Shown piece after piece: positions 1 through 8,812 of a stretch of 64,000 nt of DNA; the stretch's first letter is position 1; the number at the start of each line of letters is the position of its first letter. A program made the position numbers and the translations under genes. The stretch is from assembly GCA_023410445.1 (NCBI GenBank), contig JAEYPT010000003.1:62001-126000 (forward strand), written 5' to 3'. The notes below the pieces were generated by a model, which searched no databases, had not been told where the DNA came from, and saw only the letters and a program-made list of their open reading frames with translations. The stretch comes from Bacillota bacterium. GTDB taxonomy: Bacteria; Bacillota; Clostridia; Oscillospirales; Acutalibacteraceae.

Positions 1-83
1 ATTTTCCTCCATTCATTTTTAAACATTGCAGATTTTCTAAATTAATCAGCGGGCAGTCTTTCTCCCCGCAAAGTACTATGTTA

Positions 84-112
84 AATATATCACAATATTT
101 GTCGATATGCAA
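84..112 (-). promoter_or_regulatory. Promoter of a gene off the left edge
   Basis: On the minus strand TTGCAT (107-112) and TATATT (84-89) are separated by 17 bases. A GGAGG ribosome site sits at 6-10, so a minus-strand gene must start just left of base 1. The -35 lies in an imperfect dyad (TTGTCGATATGCAA, 99-112) that could be a repressor site. Confidence 0.55.
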
Positions 113-227
113 CTAATAACGCATGAAAACTTATTAAACTTTCATTATTTTCTCTGTCTGACTGTGACAAATACGGACTGCCGAAATTGCAAACAGCAAC
201 AAACGGTTTCCGTAAGGTTAACTTTGG

Positions 228-1394
228 TCAGTTCAGAACCATCCAGCCCGACAGTACCCTCACGATTTCTTCCCGTTCCGCCTTGAGAGAGCCCTGCACC
301 AGTTCCTTTGGACCACCACCGCGGCCGTTCAGCTTCTGGTTCAGCTCTTTTCCGACCGGCCTTACATCTCCGGCCGGGTCTGCTGCCGCGTACCGGTAAG
401 AATCCCCGGAACCGGAAAAAACCGCAGCTGTTCCACAGCGCTGTGCCAACATCAGCGCCGCTTTGCGCAGCAGCTCCGGCGAAAGGTCGTCAAAAAACCG
501 GCACACCTTCCCACCGTTCTCCGGCGCCGTGGCGACCTGCGCCTCCAACATTTTCTCCTGTATATCGGAAAGCTGACGCTTCAAATTTGCTGATTCCGTG
601 AGCACTTGCTTTACAGAAACGGATATTTCTTCCGGTTTGGCGGAAAGAAGAGCGGAGATTTCCTGCGTGCTGCGCAGCCTTTCGCTGTAATCTGCCATTG
701 CCTGCGAACCGCACGCCATTGTGAAACGCGTGCCGCCCTTGTAGCGCTGGGAAGTCAGAATTTTGATTGCTCCGATTTCACCGGTCCGCGAAACGTGGGT
801 TCCACAGCACGCGCACACGTCATAGTCAGGAACCGTGACGATCCGCACCGCACCCGTCAGTTCCTTTTTGCTGCGGTAATCAAGCTTTGCAAGTGCTTCC
901 GGAGACGGATACTCCGCGACAACCGGCACGTTCCGGTAAACCGCTTCATTGGCCAGCGTTTCGATCAACGTCAGTTGATCAGCCGTAAGCTCCCTGCTCC
1001 AATCTACGGTGAGAAATGAATCACTCATATGGAAACCGACGTTGTCTCCGCCGAAAAAGCGGTTTGAGATCCCCGAGACAATGTGCTCCCCCGTGTGCTG
1101 CTGCATTCGGGCAAAACGAAGCGGCCAGTTGATTCCGCCCGCGACAAGCGCTCCCACCGGAAGCTCCCGGTCGATACGGTGGAAAATTTCGCCGTCTTTT
1201 TCCCGAACCTCCGTCACATTGGCAAAATTCAGGACGCCGATGTCGCAGGGCTGTCCTCCGCCCTCGGGGTAAAACGCGGTTCGGTCCAGAAGAACTAAAT
1301 AGCCGCCGTTCTGCGATTCACAGGACAGTACCCGGGCAAAAAAGGTCCTTTGATAGGGGTTCTCATAAAACAGCTTTCTCGTTTCCGTATTCAT
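228..1394 (-). CDS. AlaX-like alanyl-tRNA editing protein with DHHA1 domain
   Basis: A 388-residue stand-alone relative of the alanyl-tRNA synthetase editing half. Family members hydrolyse mischarged Ser- or Gly-tRNA(Ala). The zinc motif of the editing domain is visible as HTGEH (residues 100-104) and a CCGTH stretch near residue 200. The C-terminal third has a DHHA1-like glycine-rich end (GRGGGPKELVQG). No aminoacylation domain is present, so this is a trans-editing factor and not a broken alaS. Its ATG overlaps the stop of the upstream nudix gene (ATGA), so the two are probably co-transcribed and translationally coupled. Confidence 0.85.
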   Translation of the reverse strand: MNTETRKLFYENPYQRTFFARVLSCESQNGGYLVLLDRTAFYPEGGGQPCDIGVLNFANVTEVREKDGEIFHRIDRELPVGALVAGGINWPLRFARMQQHTGEHIVSGISNRFFGGDNVGFHMSDSFLTVDWSRELTADQLTLIETLANEAVYRNVPVVAEYPSPEALAKLDYRSKKELTGAVRIVTVPDYDVCACCGTHVSRTGEIGAIKILTSQRYKGGTRFTMACGSQAMADYSERLRSTQEISALLSAKPEEISVSVKQVLTESANLKRQLSDIQEKMLEAQVATAPENGGKVCRFFDDLSPELLRKAALMLAQRCGTAAVFSGSGDSYRYAAADPAGDVRPVGKELNQKLNGRGGGPKELVQGSLKAEREEIVRVLSGWMVLN

Positions 1395-1891
1395 CCGTTT
1401 TTCCTCTTTTCTTCATTCCAGCCGGTAAATTCCAAGCACGAAGGCACCAATAGCCCTTCCCGGCACATTGTTTCATATTCCGAACGACCCGTCCATTTCG
1501 CGTCTGTAACTTCCTCCGGCTGCAAAACAAGACTTTCCGCCGATACATCTGAATGGAACAGCCAAAAATCGATAAACACGCTACCGTCCTTTTCCTTCTT
1601 GATTAAAGCGCCGTCCCTCCGGTCGACCGTCACGCCAACCTCCTCCTGGAGTTCGCGAAGAGCGCCATCCAGACTGGATTCACCTGCCTGTACGTGCCCG
1701 GCCGTGCATTCCCAATACCCGCCCCAAGCCTTCGACGGGTGGCGTCTGGTCAGAAGCACTTCGTTTTTCGGGTTCAGAAGCCATGCGTAAACCACAAGTC
1801 TGAATTCGTCCTCCCCCATCGGAGTACCTCGCTCGCAGATTCTTCCGGTACGGTTTCGGTGCGAATCATAAATATCAATCATTTCCGGCAT
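1391..1891 (-). CDS. NUDIX hydrolase
   Basis: A 166-residue protein with a complete nudix box, G-x5-E-x7-REL-x-EE-x-G, reading GHVQAGE then RELQEEVGV. The N-terminal part (IYDSHRNRTG) and the WECTAGH region resemble the Idi/YfcD branch, which includes isopentenyl-diphosphate isomerase-like and unassigned nucleotide-derivative hydrolases; the substrate cannot be named. The frame is open further upstream, but the ATG at 1891 has a GAGGAGGG ribosome site 6-7 bases before it and begins just after the hypE terminator, so that start is chosen. It overlaps the downstream AlaX-like gene by four bases. Confidence 0.85.
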   Translation of the reverse strand: MPEMIDIYDSHRNRTGRICERGTPMGEDEFRLVVYAWLLNPKNEVLLTRRHPSKAWGGYWECTAGHVQAGESSLDGALRELQEEVGVTVDRRDGALIKKEKDGSVFIDFWLFHSDVSAESLVLQPEEVTDAKWTGRSEYETMCREGLLVPSCLEFTGWNEEKRKNG

Positions 1892-1925
1892 CCGTTTTCC
1901 CTCCTCTGTAAACTCACACAAATGC

Positions 1926-1951
1926 AAAAAGCTCCCTGCCGCGCAGGGAGC
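1926..1951 (-). terminator. Rho-independent terminator after hypE
   Basis: A perfect stem GCTCCCTGC/GCAGGGAGC (1931-1951) is followed on the minus strand by five T. It starts six bases after the hypE stop and closes the ech-hyp operon. Confidence 0.85.
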
Positions 1952-1956
1952 AAAAA

Positions 1957-2943
1957 TCAGCAAATTCTGGGAAGCCCCTCGCCGTACAAGGGGGCAACGA
2001 TTCTCGTTCCGCCGACCTGGGTGCGCATCACGACGGAAGCTTCCTCCGCCGGGAGAACCGTACCGATCGCGGACGCACATTCACCGTAACGGCTGTTTTT
2101 CATACAGGCAAGCGCCTTTTCGGCGTCATCCTTTTCAACTACAGCAACCATTTTGCCTTCGTTTCCCATATAGAGCGGGTCGAGACCAAGGATTCCGCAG
2201 AATCCACCGACCTGAGCGGAAACTGGAATCGAGCTCTCTTCCAGCCGGATGCAGCAGGACGAGGCCGAAGCAAACTCATTCAGAACGGTGCCGAGGCCGC
2301 CGCGTGTAACGTCGCGCATCGCGTGAACTCTCACGCCGCTTTGCAGCATAGAGGAAACCATCTCCCCAAGAGGAGCGCAATCGCTCCGGATCGTGTTCTG
2401 AATATTCATTCTGCCGCTCAGAATTGCCGCATGGTGATCGCCGAGATTCCCGGAAAGCAGCACAACATCCCCTGCACGACAAGCAGAAGCACTGATGTTC
2501 CGATCCTCCGGCACAAAACCGACTCCGGCCGTATTGATGTAGATACCGCCTTTACCGTCGATCACCTTGGTGTCTCCGGCAACGATGCAGACACCCGCCT
2601 CGCGCGCGGTCTCCGCCATGGAAGCGGCGATCTTCCGGAGGTCCTCCGAATCTGCACCCTCCTCAAGGATAAAACCGCAGGTCAGGTATTTCGGAACGGC
2701 GCCGCTCATGAGGAGGTCGTTAACCGTGCCGCACACGGAAAGCCGTCCGATATCGCCGCCCGGGAAGAAAATGGGAGTAACAACGAAGCTGTCCGTCGTC
2801 ATGGCAATCCGTCCCGCACCGGGTACCACAGCGGAATCCTCCATCCGGTCGAGAACCGGGTTTTTAAAATTCGCTTCAAAAATATCGGCAATCAGTTCGG
2901 AGGTGGCCTTCCCGCCCCCGCCGTGCGCCATTGTAATCTTCAT
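1957..2943 (-). CDS. hypE: Hydrogenase maturation protein HypE
   Basis: 328 residues, normal for HypE. HypE takes a carbamoyl group from HypF onto its C-terminal cysteine and dehydrates it to a thiocyanate, the source of the cyanide ligands on the hydrogenase iron. Visible marks are the N-terminal glycine-rich AHGGGGKAT, the PurM-like ATP-binding core, and the C-terminus PRIC that carries the acceptor cysteine. Its ATG overlaps the hypD stop by one base (TAATG). It is the last gene of the ech-hyp operon. Confidence 0.96.
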   Translation of the reverse strand: MKITMAHGGGGKATSELIADIFEANFKNPVLDRMEDSAVVPGAGRIAMTTDSFVVTPIFFPGGDIGRLSVCGTVNDLLMSGAVPKYLTCGFILEEGADSEDLRKIAASMAETAREAGVCIVAGDTKVIDGKGGIYINTAGVGFVPEDRNISASACRAGDVVLLSGNLGDHHAAILSGRMNIQNTIRSDCAPLGEMVSSMLQSGVRVHAMRDVTRGGLGTVLNEFASASSCCIRLEESSIPVSAQVGGFCGILGLDPLYMGNEGKMVAVVEKDDAEKALACMKNSRYGECASAIGTVLPAEEASVVMRTQVGGTRIVAPLYGEGLPRIC

Positions 2944-3980
2944 TATCGGCTCCTCTTATTGATGAAATAATGGTAGCAGCTGCCTTCCAGTGAAACCATG
3001 CAAGCACCCTGCGGCGTCTTCGGCGTGCAGACCTTTCCAAATAGAGGACAGTCCGTCGGGGATAGAGCACCTGTCAGTACTTTCGCACACCGGCAGAGTG
3101 GATTCCCGCCTCGATCCTCAATCAGGCCGGCACTTCCGGCGTCAAAGCGCGCGTACTGCTCCCGCAGAATGATCCCGGAACCGGCTACGGTTCCCATGCC
3201 CCGCCATGCAGAGTCGCAGGGCTCAAAGTACCGCGCCACCAGTTCCTGCGCTTCCCGATTTCCTTCCGCTTTCACGGCGGAGGGATACAGGTTCACCACC
3301 CTGCCCTGGCCTTTCATCTGGGTCAACGTATAGACCGCCGCAAGAATCTGTTCCCCTTCAAAGCCGGAAACGGCAAACGGCAATCCGAATTTTTCAGCCA
3401 GCGGGCGGAAAATCTCGCTGCCGGTGATCACGCTGACATGTCCGGGTGCGATAAATCCGTCCACTCCACCCTGATTGGCACAAACCCAGTCGATGACCTG
3501 CGGCATGGTTTTCAGGGAAGAGAGAATTTTTACGTTCTGCATCCCTGTCTTTTCGGCTTCCTGGAGGAGCAGTGCATAAAGCGGCGCGGTCGTTTCAAAG
3601 CCGACCGCCGCAAAAATGTAATTCCGCTGCGGATCGGCTGCCGCCAGGCGAAGCATATCCATCGGCGAATAGGCGATTTGGACATTTCCACCAAGGGCCT
3701 TGGCGTCGTACAGACTCTGTTTGCTGCCGCATACACGCATCATGTCCCCAAAGGTAACAACGACATTTTTCGGATTAAGCGAAAGCTCAACCAGTTTGTC
3801 AATGTAAGCGGAGACTGTTACGCAGACAGGGCAACCCGGCCCGGAAACAAGACGGATTTTCGGCGAGAGCATATCCGGTATCCCGCATTTTGAAATCTGT
3901 GCCGTATGCGTGCCGCAGACCTCCATCAGCCGGAGCTCGGGGCCGTCGTAGTGCTTCAAATAAGAGCGAAAATCCGTCAT
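2943..3980 (-). CDS. hypD: Hydrogenase maturation protein HypD
   Basis: 345 residues. HypD is the [4Fe-4S] scaffold that, with HypC, builds the Fe(CN)2CO unit of [NiFe] hydrogenases. Diagnostic stretches are MEVCGTHT near residue 20, GPGCPVC near residue 50, and a C-terminal cysteine set (CRCAKV, DCPLFGKVC, GACMVSLEGSC) for the iron-sulphur cluster. Its start overlaps the hypC stop by four bases, fitting translational coupling of the two partners. Confidence 0.97.
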   Translation of the reverse strand: MTDFRSYLKHYDGPELRLMEVCGTHTAQISKCGIPDMLSPKIRLVSGPGCPVCVTVSAYIDKLVELSLNPKNVVVTFGDMMRVCGSKQSLYDAKALGGNVQIAYSPMDMLRLAAADPQRNYIFAAVGFETTAPLYALLLQEAEKTGMQNVKILSSLKTMPQVIDWVCANQGGVDGFIAPGHVSVITGSEIFRPLAEKFGLPFAVSGFEGEQILAAVYTLTQMKGQGRVVNLYPSAVKAEGNREAQELVARYFEPCDSAWRGMGTVAGSGIILREQYARFDAGSAGLIEDRGGNPLCRCAKVLTGALSPTDCPLFGKVCTPKTPQGACMVSLEGSCYHYFINKRSR

Positions 3981-4189
3981 AGTGCTTCCATTTCCTTCAG
4001 CAGCGCTTCAATTTCATCGTTTTCTTCCTGGCTCAGCACCTGAAGGATGCATCCCGCATGCACCAGAACGCGGTCGCCCGGTTTCACCTTGACAAGACCG
4101 GCTTCCGCCTCCAGCGTATTGCCCTCAAAATCGACCGTTGCGGTTCTTCCATTCAGCTTGAGTACCTTACCCGGCAATGCAACACACAT
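3977..4189 (-). CDS. hypC: Hydrogenase assembly chaperone HypC
   Basis: A 70-residue member of the HypC/HupF family. The N-terminus MCVALPGKV carries the essential Cys2 that binds the iron precursor with HypD and later contacts the immature large subunit. The HAGCILQ stretch is also typical. AAAGGAA lies six bases before the ATG. It sits between hypF and hypD in the maturation part of the operon. Confidence 0.96.
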   Translation of the reverse strand: MCVALPGKVLKLNGRTATVDFEGNTLEAEAGLVKVKPGDRVLVHAGCILQVLSQEENDEIEALLKEMEAL

Positions 4190-4219
4190 ATTGTATTCCT
4201 TTCAACAGTTCAGAGAATA

Positions 4220-6481
4220 TCACGGCTTTTGTTCTTTTTGGGCACAGATCCAAGCCTGCCCGAGGCTCAGACCGCCGTCGTTTGAGGGAACGGCAGAATT
4301 GAGAAATACTTCAAAACCATCCTTCTTCAGACGGTCCGTACAGCCTTCCAACAGCAGGAGATTTGCAAACACCCCGCCGCTGAGTGCAACACGGTTTTCA
4401 CCGGTTTCGGTCCGGATTCTTCGGCAAATTTCCACAGCCGCATCACAGATCGCTTCGTGAAATCCGAGGGCGATTGATCCGGCGGAAATGCCTTGTTCCA
4501 AAGCGCTGAGGATTTGGGCAATCAGGTCAGGCTGATCCAACAGAAGAGTTCCGTTTTCCTGCGGGATAATCCGGATGTGAAGCGGGTACCCCGCCCCATT
4601 CCGTTCTTTTTCCTCCTGAGCGGCATTTTCCAGTGCAATGGCGCATTCGCCCTCGTAAGTATTCTTTTCGCGAATGCGGAGCATAGCGCTCACCGCATCG
4701 AACAGTCTACCCATACTGGAGCTTTCCGCGGTATTAATCTTCTGCTCCAGTGCAGCAGAAATCAAGGGGTAATTTTTACCGCCCGATTTCAGGCCCAAAG
4801 CATATCGGTAACAGTCAGCTAGTTGAGAAGCGTTTACAGCGGCGGAATCGCCGCCGCACAGCAGAATTCGACTCAAATGGGCTTTGCGCTCAAACTCCGC
4901 TCCCCGGCACAGTAAAAATTCGCCGCCCCACACGGTTCCGTCCGTACCGAATCCCGTTCCGTCGAACACCACGCCGATGCAACTGTTCAGCCCGTGTTCT
5001 GCCATAACGGAAGCCGCATGCGCGTGATGATGCTGAATTTCAATCAGTCGGACCGGCAAAGATTTTTCGCTCTTTGTTCGGGCATAACGCGACGAAAGGT
5101 AGCCCGGGTGCAGATCGCAGGCGACGATCTCCGGGACGATCCCGAAAATTCTCTCCATGCGTTCCAGAGAGTCTCGATAATTCTGAAAAGTTCTGCTGCT
5201 TTCCAGATCGCCGAAATACTGGCTTACATAGGCATTCTGACCGCTTAAAAGGCAAAAGCTGCTTTTCAGGTCGCCGCCCATCGCGAGAACGGCGTGGTGG
5301 GCCGGTTCCACGAGGCGGACAGGAAGCGGAACATAGCCCCGGCTGCGGCGAAGAATCTGAAACGTTCCACAGGCGACACGCGTGACGGAATCATCCTGTG
5401 GGGCGACGATTCGGCGCGTATGGTAAAGAACACCGGCCAGATCGTGAGAATTCCAGTTGAGCGCATCGTCGTCCCGGTAGAAAATCGGTTCGGTAGTCGG
5501 GTTTCCGCTCGTTACCACAAGCGGACCGCAGACCTCCGTCAGCATCTGGTGCAGACCGGTACAGGGAAGAAAAGCGCCAAGACTTCGGCTTTCCCCACTG
5601 ACTTCGGCACAGAACGGCCGAAAGCTCTCCCGAAGCAAAACGATTGGGCGAGCGGACGAACCGAGAAGCTTTTCCTCATCCGGACCAATCGGGCAGACTT
5701 TGCGAATACTTTCAAGATTTGGGAACATGACGGCGAACGGCTTCTTTTCCCGGCCTTTCAGCAGGCGCAGGCGCCTCACCGCCTCAGGGTCCGTGGGAAG
5801 GCAAATCAACTGGTAACCCCCCACTCCCTTCAGTGCAAGCACGGAGCCGCGTTTCAACAGTTCTACCGCTTTGCGGAACGCCTCTTCTTTTTGAAAAAGC
5901 GTTCCGTCCATTATTCGAAAAAGCAGCTGCGGGCCGCAATCGTGACAGGAGATCGTCTGGGCATGTCTTCGGCGTCCTTCTCCATATTCCTCCGCGCAAG
6001 CTCCACACATAGGAAAATCCGACATTGCCGTATTTTCCCGGTCATAAGGCAGCGCTTCCAAAATGCTGTAGCGTGGGCCGCAGGATGCGCAGCTGATGAA
6101 CGGATAACGGAATCTGCGGTTCTTCGGATCGGAAAGCTCCCGACTGCAGGTTTCGCACATCGGAAGATCCGGCGGGAAGACGGGTGGCCCGAAATTGCCA
6201 GGCTCGGCGGCACTGCTCTCAATAATCCGGAAGGTATCAAAAGGCAGATCCGGGAGAATTTCCTCCCGAATCTGCAGTACGGCTGCACCTTCCGGACCAT
6301 TTTCCCGCAGAAAGCGGGAAAACTCCGAAACAGCACGATTTTCACCGGAGACAATGATTTCCACCATGCCCCCGCTGTTTTTAACGGTGCCGGTCAGGCC
6401 GCGGCTGCGTGCGTGCTCCGCCACAAAGGGTCGGTAGCCGACACCCTGAACAACACCAAAAACGGTAAGATGCAGCGTCAT
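4220..6481 (-). CDS. hypF: Carbamoyltransferase HypF
   Basis: About 753 residues with the full HypF order: an acylphosphatase domain at the N-terminus (VFGVVQGVGYRPF), two paired CxxC zinc fingers near residues 95-180, a YrdC-like domain that makes carbamoyl-adenylate, and a Kae1-like carbamoyl transfer domain with the HHHAH metal motif. It uses carbamoyl phosphate and ATP to load HypE. The ATG at 6481 is preferred because it puts the acylphosphatase domain directly at the N-terminus. A GTG at 6520, touching the echF stop, is an in-frame alternative that adds 13 residues. Confidence 0.95.
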   Translation of the reverse strand: MTLHLTVFGVVQGVGYRPFVAEHARSRGLTGTVKNSGGMVEIIVSGENRAVSEFSRFLRENGPEGAAVLQIREEILPDLPFDTFRIIESSAAEPGNFGPPVFPPDLPMCETCSRELSDPKNRRFRYPFISCASCGPRYSILEALPYDRENTAMSDFPMCGACAEEYGEGRRRHAQTISCHDCGPQLLFRIMDGTLFQKEEAFRKAVELLKRGSVLALKGVGGYQLICLPTDPEAVRRLRLLKGREKKPFAVMFPNLESIRKVCPIGPDEEKLLGSSARPIVLLRESFRPFCAEVSGESRSLGAFLPCTGLHQMLTEVCGPLVVTSGNPTTEPIFYRDDDALNWNSHDLAGVLYHTRRIVAPQDDSVTRVACGTFQILRRSRGYVPLPVRLVEPAHHAVLAMGGDLKSSFCLLSGQNAYVSQYFGDLESSRTFQNYRDSLERMERIFGIVPEIVACDLHPGYLSSRYARTKSEKSLPVRLIEIQHHHAHAASVMAEHGLNSCIGVVFDGTGFGTDGTVWGGEFLLCRGAEFERKAHLSRILLCGGDSAAVNASQLADCYRYALGLKSGGKNYPLISAALEQKINTAESSSMGRLFDAVSAMLRIREKNTYEGECAIALENAAQEEKERNGAGYPLHIRIIPQENGTLLLDQPDLIAQILSALEQGISAGSIALGFHEAICDAAVEICRRIRTETGENRVALSGGVFANLLLLEGCTDRLKKDGFEVFLNSAVPSNDGGLSLGQAWICAQKEQKP

Positions 6482-6520
6482 AGAATTTTCCGGTTTCCGC
6501 CGCAGAAGTGCACCCGGCAC

Positions 6521-6895
6521 TCAGGCCTCATCCTTCGGCGCCTCCGGTACTTCCGGCGGCTGCTGCGTAAAGGAAGCAGTTGTCTTCTCGGGCGCAGGCT
6601 GTGTGTAGCTCTGCTTCATAGAAAGGCATTTCTTCGGGCAGCTTTCCACGCAGTAGCCGCACTGAATGCAGCCGTAGGGGTCAATTGCCCAGGTTTTCGC
6701 CGCACGGTCTACCGTGATCGTACCGGTAGGGCACTTTTTAGAGCAAAGACCGCAGAAAACGCACACGTCAATATCGTTTTCAATGTGACCACGCGTGCGT
6801 GCGGGATATTCCCTCGGTTTGAAGGGATACGGGCGCGTGGCGGGCTCTGAAAAGAGATTGCGCAGTTCTGTTTTTGCAAATGTCAGAAGTTTCAT
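6521..6895 (-). CDS. echF: Ech hydrogenase ferredoxin-like subunit EchF
   Basis: 124 residues, related to NuoI. Two CxxCxxCxxxCP motifs (CVFCGLCSKKCP and CIQCGYCVESCP, roughly residues 45-85) hold two [4Fe-4S] clusters that carry electrons from ferredoxin towards the [NiFe] site through EchC. After the second motif there is an unusual tail of some 35 residues rich in Pro, Glu and Thr. The GAGGTGA ribosome site overlaps the echE stop region seven bases upstream, so the genes are tightly packed. Confidence 0.93.
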   Translation of the reverse strand: MKLLTFAKTELRNLFSEPATRPYPFKPREYPARTRGHIENDIDVCVFCGLCSKKCPTGTITVDRAAKTWAIDPYGCIQCGYCVESCPKKCLSMKQSYTQPAPEKTTASFTQQPPEVPEAPKDEA

Positions 6896-6902
6896 AGTTC
6901 GT

Positions 6903-7982
6903 TCACCTCTCGGTACAGCTGATGCAAGGATCGATGGTCAGAACCATCATCGGCACATCGGCAAACTGGCAGCCCTTCAGCATTTCCGCCATGGCGGGAA
7001 TATTCGCAAAGGTTGGGGTACGGACACGGACACGGTCGAGGAATTTCGTTCCGTTAGCTTTTACGTAATAGATTGCTTCGCCGCGCGGCTGTTCTACGCG
7101 CATGAAATATTCGCCGGACGGGAATCCCTTTACTGGCGTTGCGGTCGGCCCGTCCGGAATTTTCTCAATTGCCTGACGGATAATGTCGATCGACTGGTAA
7201 ATTTCACGGATCCGGACATCGCAGCGGGCAAAGCAGTCGCCCACATTGCTGGTGATCGACTCAAACTCGATCTGCGGATAAGCAGCGTAGCCCGTATAGC
7301 GCATATCGCGGTCGATGCCGCTGGCGCGAAGGAACGGACCGCAGGCACCGAGCTCTTCCGCCTGTGCAGCGGAAAGATAGCCGACTCCGCTCAGACGGGA
7401 AATAACCGCCTCATTTTCAAGGAAGGTTTTTGCAATTTCCTGAACCTGCTTTTTCAGGTCAAGAAGCGTCGGAACAAAGCTCTTGAGCAGATCGTTGTCG
7501 ACGTCCTTGCGGAAACCGCCGATGGTGTTGATGGAAGAAATCAGACGGCCGCCGCTGGAAGCTTCGACCATATCAAGAATCTTCTCGCGGATTTTCCAGC
7601 TTTCCATAAACAGGCTTTCGAACCCGAACGCATCGGCCAAAAGACCGAGCCACAGCAGATGGCTGTGCAGACGGGAAAGTTCGCAGCCGATCGTGCGCAG
7701 GAACTTTGCGCGGTCCGGAATCTCAACGTTCATGACATGCTCCACGGCTTCGCAGTAACCCATGCCGTGCATGAAGCTGCAAATGCCGCAGATGCGTTCT
7801 GCTACAAACACATATTGGTTAAAATCCTTTATTTCCACGAGCTTTTCCAGGCCCCTGTGGATGAAACCGATGGAAGGAATCGCTTCCACCACTTTTTCGT
7901 CCTCCAGAACCAGATCGAGATGGATCGGTTCCGGCAGCACCGGATGCTGCGGACCAAAAGGTACGACGCTGCGTGTTGACAT
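6903..7982 (-). CDS. echE: Ech [NiFe]-hydrogenase large (catalytic) subunit EchE
   Basis: 359 residues, homologous to NuoD. Both nickel-binding motifs are intact: ERICGICS near residue 63 and DPCISCTER at the extreme C-terminus, so it is a true hydrogenase and not a complex I subunit, which lacks these cysteines. The protein ends exactly at DPCISCTER with no cleavable C-terminal peptide, so no maturation endopeptidase should be needed. GTAGGAGG precedes the ATG. It catalyses H2 formation or oxidation within group 4 (Ech) hydrogenase. Confidence 0.96.
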   Translation of the reverse strand: MSTRSVVPFGPQHPVLPEPIHLDLVLEDEKVVEAIPSIGFIHRGLEKLVEIKDFNQYVFVAERICGICSFMHGMGYCEAVEHVMNVEIPDRAKFLRTIGCELSRLHSHLLWLGLLADAFGFESLFMESWKIREKILDMVEASSGGRLISSINTIGGFRKDVDNDLLKSFVPTLLDLKKQVQEIAKTFLENEAVISRLSGVGYLSAAQAEELGACGPFLRASGIDRDMRYTGYAAYPQIEFESITSNVGDCFARCDVRIREIYQSIDIIRQAIEKIPDGPTATPVKGFPSGEYFMRVEQPRGEAIYYVKANGTKFLDRVRVRTPTFANIPAMAEMLKGCQFADVPMMVLTIDPCISCTER

Positions 7983-7994
7983 GCGGTATTCCTC

Positions 7995-8345
7995 CTACGA
8001 TTCTTTATATGGCGTTTTCTTATCGGTACGGTACAGATTTCCCTTAAAGTCAAGGGTCATCATGCTGAACGAGGTGCCGAAAAGATCGTGAATTTCATTT
8101 TCGTACAGATAAGCGGAAGGAAAAACGTGACTGACGCTGGAGACTTCCTTCCCATCTTCCACGGTAAAACGCAGCCCGAGGTGGTCGTAGCCTTTTCCCA
8201 GGGAATACAGGATTTCATTCCCTTCCTTGGTGCGCGTCGCGCAAATCTGAATCAGGCGATAGCCCTGTTCTTTGCGGTTTGCCACTTCTTCCAGAATGGA
8301 ATCGGGAGATACCGCGATAATTTCACTGTTTACCTCAACAACCAT
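7995..8345 (-). CDS. echD: Ech hydrogenase subunit EchD
   Basis: A 116-residue relative of the NuoC (30 kDa) subunit, recognisable by the ENEIHDLFG stretch near residue 80 and by its place between the small- and large-subunit genes. It is a hydrophilic structural subunit of the peripheral arm with no cofactor motif. An AGGAGGTCTGAGC leader starts at the echC stop. Its short length matches EchD rather than full NuoC. Confidence 0.92.
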   Translation of the reverse strand: MVVEVNSEIIAVSPDSILEEVANRKEQGYRLIQICATRTKEGNEILYSLGKGYDHLGLRFTVEDGKEVSSVSHVFPSAYLYENEIHDLFGTSFSMMTLDFKGNLYRTDKKTPYKES

Positions 8346-8347
8346 GC

Positions 8348-8794
8348 TCAGACCTCCTGCTCTTTGCCGTTCTGGATGGCTTCGCGCTTTTTATCGAGCA
8401 GAGCCACCGCTTTCACGACGCCGTCTATAATGGCCTCCGGTCTCGCGGCGCATCCCGGAACATAAATGTCAACCGGGATAACTTTGTCCGTGCCACCGAG
8501 GATATTGTAACACTCTTTGAAAATTCCGCCGTCGCAGGCGCAGATGCCGACCGCTACAACTACTTTCGGACTAGGCATCTGGGCGTAAAGCTGTTCGACG
8601 ACCGATTTGTTCTGGCTGTTGATTCCGCCTGTGATCAGCAGAATATCGGCATGCTTCGGGTTACCGGTATTGATAACACCGAAACGCTCCACATCGTAAA
8701 GAGGAGTAAGGCAGGCCAGAACTTCGATGTCGCATCCGTTGCAGCTTGAGCCGTCATAATGCAGCAGCCATGGGGATTTCGATATTTTTGCCAT
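8348..8794 (-). CDS. echC: Ech hydrogenase small subunit EchC
   Basis: 148 residues, NuoB-like. Cysteines for the proximal [4Fe-4S] cluster are seen in SSCNGCDIE (near residue 18), GICACDGG and VPGCAARPEA. It passes electrons from the EchF clusters to the [NiFe] centre in EchE. Like other group 4 small subunits it lacks the twin-arginine signal and extra clusters of uptake hydrogenases, so it faces the cytoplasm. Confidence 0.95.
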   Translation of the reverse strand: MAKISKSPWLLHYDGSSCNGCDIEVLACLTPLYDVERFGVINTGNPKHADILLITGGINSQNKSVVEQLYAQMPSPKVVVAVGICACDGGIFKECYNILGGTDKVIPVDIYVPGCAARPEAIIDGVVKAVALLDKKREAIQNGKEQEV

Positions 8795-8812
8795 TCGAAT
8801 TTCGCACCTTCC

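Noticed and set aside
5294..6850. 518-codon plus-strand frame over hypF/echF
   Set aside because: Shadow of hypF and echF; no ribosome site and a shadow-like composition.
6795..7979. 394-codon plus-strand frame over echE
   Set aside because: Antisense shadow of the hydrogenase large subunit.
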